Source: Phoronis australis (Eukaryota; Phoronida; Phoronidae). From it: DNA of 64,000 nucleotides. The stretch lies in the NCBI GenBank assembly GCA_002633005.1, contig NMRA01000090.1:792736-856735 (forward strand), given 5' to 3'. The position numbers and the translations under genes were made by a program. Shown in pieces: positions 58,082-64,000 of the stretch. Below the pieces are notes generated by a model. It ran no database searches and was not told the origin of the DNA. It saw only the letters and a program-made list of their open reading frames with translations. The number at the start of each line of letters is the position of its first letter. Positions within the stretch are counted from its first letter, which is position 1.

Positions 58082-58679
58082 TGTGCTGCTAGGCAATGAC
58101 CATCGCTTCTGTTGGCCCGAACCAGAGGCGATGCAGAGGCTATAGGCGCTCTGTACGCCGGAAGCTTTTCAGCGAATTATGCCTCGCATTGACTAAACCA
58201 TCAAAGTCACGTTGTTATAAATACCTTTTGTAGGGAGGACAATCAAAAAGTAGGTCACGGTGCTCCATATCTGCCTCCGTGTAAAACCCACGTCGGTAAA
58301 TTACCGATTTCAGACTTCAAAGTTAACTATAAGACAATTTTGTGTTATAAATCGTTACCTTAGTCTTTATTTGTAAGTTTGTAATCTGTTTGTCTCAAAT
58401 TATCACTGATAATCATTTTTTGTAAGCTTTTTTAGCGCACGATTTTCCGTCATGCGATCAATTTTCGAAAAAGTACCTCTTGTTCCTCCTATCCAAAAGA
58501 GCACTATACTCTCAAATACAAACATGAAATTTGGACAGGATGTAGTTTAGATGCGTGCGCATCTTCTCAAGTTGTTTTCTCGAAGTAAAGGCCAAGTTTT
58601 CATGGCGAGTTTTTGATCGTCCGGAAGGCCTAATTTTGGTCGGTCGGGAGATTGATGTTTTTCCAGTTGCGCAATATGC

Positions 58680-58903
58680 CCCCCCGATTTTTAGATGAGG
58701 AATTTATCACTCTTTTAATTGGTAATTATTTCATTTTCAGAAATTCTGTCAAACTGCTGCGCATTGGCACTTTTCAAACAGNGGGGGGCAAACCCCGACC
58801 TCCCCCCATTCAGTGCGATACGCATCTACAATCGTGGTTGGCGCAAATGCTTACAGCCGGACAAAATGTTGGCCCCCCTTGTGATATCCTAGATCCGCCA
58901 CTG
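58680..58903 (-). mobile_element. hAT5-like family 1, partial copy 3 (inverted)
   Basis: The right part (58784-58903) is the inverse of the start of element 1 at 13267. It shares CTGTAAGCATTTGCGC, ACGATTGTAGATGCG and the end motif CCTAGATCCGCCACTG. The left part is uncertain and interrupted by the n at 58782. Confidence 0.65.
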
Positions 58904-61900
58904 TAATACACAACACGTGCTATAGTCTATGACTGCACTAAAACCAATGAGCGTACTACACTCCTTGCTGACACCCACTAAAACCTAGTCGTCAAAGCGA
59001 AATGCTGCACGTTCTAGTCAATCACGCGCTGAAGCCTTGGTGGGATGTAATCTATGTTCTTTGTAAATACATGTATATGCCGCAAACTGTCATCAAGGTT
59101 TGGTTGATATGTCGTGCGTGAAGTTATATTACCCAAAGGCATGAAATATCAAGCTCGTTCAAGATGCCTCAAAAATAGGCAACTAGAGTTGTCGTGTTTT
59201 GGGGAATTACTGATAAAAAATGGTTGCCTGTTGAAAAAATAGATTTTATTCGTCCTTGTCCACATCTGAAAGCTTGCAAAGCTTTTTTTAAACTTAAATT
59301 CGAGATGGATTGAGTTCTTCCAATAGCAGAAGTGTTGGTATCGTGAGTACTTTTAGCAATGCTACTTCCAACCGACCACACAACAGCCGACCATGATTAG
59401 CAGACGACGTATTTGCCGGAAATAACGCCAGATAATTTGGCCAAGTGTCACTAGTGAATAATGACGTATCGGCCTACGCGTAAGACCACAGATTTTGTCA
59501 CATTCTGACTTAGTTCGAAGTTTGGAAACTCGACGATTTACACTCGAGAAATCAATGGTCGTCCGCCTAAGCATAAAACCGGCTTGTTTTCGTACTCACC
59601 GAATAATTGTACTTAATATGCTCTGAATAGGATTGGATTTCACTCTCACAAATACCGAGTTGTTTCAACTGTTCATTGCTTTTACTATTTTATATTGACT
59701 TATATGGTCGTTATATGCTGCCGCCTTTTGTAAAAACAAAAAAAAACTTGCAAAAAAGGCCAGGAAAAGTGGAAAGTGGTTTAAAACAGTTCTAGTTCAA
59801 CCACAGACTACATTATTTTACTGGTATAATATCGATTAAAATTGGATCAGAATTTCAGTTCTGGAAAATAAATAATTTTGAAAATTAAGCAATAAGATAA
59901 CCAGAACATGAAAGTTGGACATAATATGCAAACATGTTTAAAACAATCTAACATTTTTGCTCTAAGTAAATACTCTTCTTGTAAGTTTTCCACAGTTCGT
60001 AATAGCTTCTCACCTGAATGCTGGCTTTGACTTTTGGAAAAAATGTTATGGCGCCTCAGAGTATGAACATTGCAACACAATCTTCCGTCCAGTGGTCGCT
60101 ATTGCGAAAATTGCATCTTATTAAAGCTCACGATAACCAAGACAGGCAGTGTCAAAGCTGTGGCGATGACTACTTCTGACATGCGCAGCAGACCTCATCT
60201 TCTGCCTCCGAATCAGGACAGACACTAGCCATTCAAATTTGATGAATGTGTATCACTGTCTGCGATTGTTTTATTCCAGATGGACCTTATTCATCTTCTA
60301 TTTGTGACCTCTTTCGTTTACTTTTTGGTCTTGTTGTTCTTGACACGATTTATTTCTCTCTTTCTTTTTCTTTTCAGTATTTTTTCATTCCCTGTTAACG
60401 CCTTGCCAACCAGAACAGAACTGTAATCCTCCGAGACTTGGTCGTCGGAAGTTGATTATAAGACCCCGATACAGTTGTTCTAACTTACCCAATGTCATAT
60501 TGTTTGAACTTTTTCTCACCTTTTAACAGTCTTCTTTAATCATAAAGTATCGAACTTGCATTTGCGTTTTATCGCTCATTCTCTCAGTTATTTTTTTTAA
60601 TTATGTTACGCTGTGTTGTATGTAACAATGCAATATAGTCAAATAAATTCAACGTTTTATTTTATTGTTGACCAATCTCTATCAATTCAAGTAAACTATT
60701 TTAATTTTCTTCAAATCAATCTTAAATGACTGAACTAAAACTTTCAACATTAATGTTGAGCTATACACTGTGTTTTGCAATAAAAAACAAGTGGGCAATA
60801 TTTTGATGGCCAATGGGTGGGCACGAAACTGTTAAGCTCCCAGCGTGTTGCATTTGTATGCGGCGTTTTTCCTTTGCCTTGTAGATCTCGGTTCGTGCCT
60901 GGGACAAATAGATATATCGCGTGAAAAAAACATCTTTTGTGTCATATTGTGCCACCGAGAGAAAACAAGAAACGAAGAACGACTGATAGTTCAGTGAAGT
61001 TTTGAACATTACACTTTGCTCATGCCTAGGATAGAAATATGTATTTGCCGTGTTTCATAGATTACATTTATATCGATTAGGCGAGGGGCGTTGCTGTTCA
61101 TAACGGTTTGGTTCTTGTAGTTACGTAGGCGAATTTAAGTCAGGAAATAGCCTAACTTTATCGTTTATCCTTTTGGTAATTGATTGCTTTAGTGTGGTCA
61201 GACTTACGTGATGTTGTAAGAACCCAGTTTACAAGTGTAGGCCAACTGGCTTTCAAGACAGGCTTTAAGTGAGCATAAATAGCGTTTTGTCATATGACAA
61301 TCAGCAACGCGGACGTATGATATCGCAGAATAAAAAAGGGTTGTCCTTCCCATCACAAACAATGCTTGCAATTTCTCGCCCGTCATTCCTATTTTTGGGG
61401 CACGTCCTGCCAGTCAGTCCTTCATAAATTCTCATCAGAACGTTCACTCGTCCTGCTTATGAGTTTCATTTACTTGGTTCGTCCTTCCCATGAGCATTCC
61501 GAGTTTATTTCGGACGATAAAGCCTGCGAGAGGTTTTGTTATTCTGTTTCATAGCCAGTCAAGGCGACCAAAGTACACTTCGGCATCAACCTCCGCACCC
61601 CTTGAGCATATCAATCCGCGCTTCCGACTAGGTAAAGTTTGAAGACTGAACCAGTGACCAGTTGGTTCTTGTTATTCAGTGGATAAATTGGTACCCCTGT
61701 GAGTGTTACCGCTTTGTCTCAGTACAAGCGAATGAGCCTAAATTCGTTCACACTTAAGAAAATAATTACCAGCGTGTGGCGGTGATTTAACACCGTTTTA
61801 AAGTCTGCCCAGAGCTAACAAAAGTTTCATCTCATTGTCGTTGATACTCTTCCCGATAGGTTTATCAAAGCCTGGCAGTGTCTAAAATGATTTATAACTT

Positions 61901-61930
61901 ACACATGTAAAACATTACAAAAACGTCCGA
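58904..61930. other. Intergenic, no gene recognised
   Basis: Several open frames of 60-82 codons occur on both strands (for example minus 60761-61009), but none has a known domain, splice support or codon pattern that sets it apart. I see nothing else here. Confidence 0.45.
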
Positions 61931-61935
61931 TATGT

Positions 61936-62000
61936 TTACACGCACGCCCGCACACATGCACACACATACACACCACACAAACACACACACATACACATGC
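61936..62000. repeat. CA-rich microsatellite
   Basis: An imperfect CA run (ACACACATACACACCACACA and similar), followed by a G-rich stretch at 62006-62018. Confidence 0.85.
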
Positions 62001-62056
62001 GACCGGTGGGGTGGGGGGTATATTTACTACTCAAACAAAATAGACGTACCATATAG

Positions 62057-62213
62057 CAGTGGCGGATTTAGAGGGGGCTTAGGAGGCCATGCCCCCCCTA
62101 AAACTCTCCCAGATTCCATTTGGCAATTCGGGGGTGCGCCGTTTGACGAGCAAAATCCTGGCTAGTACTTTGCCTTGCTCCCCCCCTAAATAAAAATCCT
62201 GGATCCGCCCCTG
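62057..62213 (+). mobile_element. Short hAT5-like element, family 2, copy 2
   Basis: It begins with CAGTGGCGGATTTAGAGG and ends with CCTGGATCCGCCCCTG, good inverted ends. It is related through its interior to the element at 16816-16976. The flanks (TATAG and CTATA) are similar but do not form an exact 5-bp duplication. It has no coding capacity. Confidence 0.7.
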
Positions 62214-62939
62214 CTATATAAGGGCTTATGTGTCATTGAATGCTCAAATTTCAAATTTTTGGAAATAAGCCTTTCTCGAGTTTGGCGACGCTTCACTTGA
62301 TGAAGGCCGTGTCGAATTCTCGTGGCATATAATTTAAAATTGTCTAAATTAAAAGTTCTAATGATGCTTTCCGTCTTGTACGATTCCGTTGGTCGGCTGA
62401 AACCCAAAAGGACCTAGTTAAATCCCAATTCTAATACAAATGGGTGATATGTTCTCGGTAGCTTTTTTCACAAAATGTACGCAATTCGGTATTTATAACT
62501 CAGATATCTTAATGTGTATAAAATATGGGTCAATTGATGATAGTCTATAAACTCAGTTTGTAGATATCACCAATTGCATGATCTGAAACCATTTCAATCT
62601 AGCACCCCACAGCTAGGTTCAGTACTAAAAGGACACTAATTGAAAATTGCATTAGATGTAAACCCACAAGCTTCATGGTACGCTGTGCCAACAACTATAC
62701 ATTTAATGCAAAAAACCAGAAAACTCGCTGAAGAAAGTAGGCCAACTAGTCATCTTGGACGAGCTAGAGCTCATCAGTCCCGACTTCGCAGGTGCGGGAT
62801 CGTTAAGATTTACAGGCTATCAATTCGAACAGGAATACAATGATGAAGAAATACTAGAGAGGCACCGGGAACAACCTCAGGCACTGAACCGAACGCATGG
62901 AGTTATTTGGTAAGCCGGCATTCGTCAAGCCACTGTCGA

Positions 62940-63141
62940 CGTACGTCTGCAGGCCACAGAAACGGGAATGTTTTACGGCCTCATACTCGCTATTTACAGT
63001 GTACATTTCATTCTTCACTACCATTAGCCACTTCCTAAGCATTTCGGACTCTCGAGGAAGTAAAAAAACGATATACTCGCTTTCCTCGCAGCTGCTTAGT
63101 TCGGACAAGCGGGAACGATGCACCGCAACATATAACGGCAT
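62940..63141 (-). pseudogene. Decayed THAP-type zinc-finger fragment
   Basis: On the minus strand, parts of a THAP domain appear in order but in different frames: CIVPACPN near 63110, RGKRVYRFF near 63080, then RESEMLRKWLMVVKNE near 63030 and HSRFCGLQ near 62960. In the last piece the final zinc-binding His of the CxxH motif appears as Gln. Two frame changes are needed, so it is not a working gene as written. THAP domains occur in P-element-type transposases and in host DNA-binding proteins; which of these this came from is open. Confidence 0.45.
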
Positions 63142-64000
63142 TCACTCTGCATATGAACCGCTGACGTCGCTAGCGTCGTTTCTCACCTTCTTCACAGGTT
63201 AACGCGACACCTCTTGGCAAGGTAAGGTCGACCGTGTGCGAGGCGACTGATGTGGATATAGACCGATTAAGACGGCAAAAAAGACTAATTAAATCGGGTG
63301 GCATTCTCCTTTAAGTAAGCACGGCTTTCAAAGAGATAATTTCAGGTGCAGCATTTTTGACAGACGAGGTGGAATCAAGAATTCGGTGTTTGAATGTCGG
63401 CTACCACCTTTTAAAAATGCACGCCGGGTGAGATTAGTGCAGAAACTGAGGAGTATTGATAGACCCGAGGGGCTACATGTATACATGTCATGGTGTCAAC
63501 TGGACAATAATTGCGGTGAGCACTGATATGAGTAGGCCTACTAAGACTGCGATAAGGCCGGGACAGCGTCGTAATGCATTGCAAGTTGAGTACTAAGGAA
63601 TTACGCGATCCGTGTCCTTGTTGGGAGGCCTAGCATTCGCTGCTAAGTTACTCCGCCTTATTATGAGCCATGACAGGTTGAGGTTGGGCCGTGTTGTCCG
63701 CTAGATTTCAGTCACAGAAAGGTATGTGCCGCTACCGCCGGCGTGCAGTGGCAGCTGAGGCCTGAGGTGCGCTGTGGTTTGTACCTCAGTGCCCGGCCTC
63801 CGTAACCTGGCAGGCTGGGTGCGAGACTATCGCCATCGCAGACCCTAGCTCCATTCAACATCCTGACGTCAGAGTGTGGTCCTGCATGGGTACCACTCCG
63901 CTATGGCTATGCGAGTCGTTCATGAATGAATGTCTGCCACCTAATTTGTTCATGCTTGGGGCCTGCATGCAACCTGACCTTGGCTAGCGTCTGAATACTG
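63142..64000. other. Right edge, GC-richer flank
   Basis: The last 300 bases are richer in G+C and contain TGACGTCA at about 63864, a full CRE-type site. This could be the promoter side of a gene beyond the window. No exon is supported. Confidence 0.3.

Overview
This window looks like nuclear DNA from an animal, probably a marine invertebrate. It has two intron-rich protein genes with GT-AG introns, long AT-rich introns, many minisatellites and miniature transposons, a DIRS-type retrotransposon, and near-identical duplicated blocks of the kind left by a very heterozygous genome or by recent tandem duplication. I cannot name the species. Single n characters at 17208, 51547 and 58782 mark assembly joins or homopolymer gaps.

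Left half, + strand. A secreted glycoside hydrolase of the GH116 (GBA2-related) type is encoded by eleven exons from 12445 to 27814. All phases agree and the model gives 990 residues. It has a signal peptide, a GH116 N-terminal domain carrying a PAN/apple-like insertion, and an alpha-helical catalytic region with candidate catalytic Glu547 and Asp672. The last three exons of a second, almost identical gene lie at 1114-3220. They belong to a duplicated block of about 4.9 kb (about 228-5118 and 25167-29694) that includes introns and 3' flank. Intron 1 of the complete gene holds a dead LINE, short elements with exact 5-bp target duplications, and a tRNA-like segment. Intron 7 is largely a diverged repeat array.

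Right half, - strand. Fourteen exons from 56114 down to 33724 encode a CEP70-like centrosomal coiled-coil protein (557 residues recovered). The start-codon exon and the last short exon were not found. Exon 2 occurs twice, in two copies of a block of about 1.6 kb separated by an n, which suggests two haplotypes placed end to end. A 5.4-kb DIRS element (34374-39777) sits in the intron between exons 13 and 14, in the same orientation as the gene. It has open RT/RNase H and tyrosine-recombinase frames, inverted terminal repeats, and an internal complementary region that equals the joined complements of both ends. It is flanked by a 140-bp direct repeat of host sequence, which is unexpected for this class.

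The rest is intergenic or intronic. It holds arrays rich in GCAAAC words, a dispersed pair of copies of about 1.6 kb, several minisatellites, a short TA-flanked element, a decayed hammerhead-like motif and a decayed THAP-type zinc-finger fragment near the right end. No bacterial-style operons, CRISPR arrays or rRNA genes are visible.
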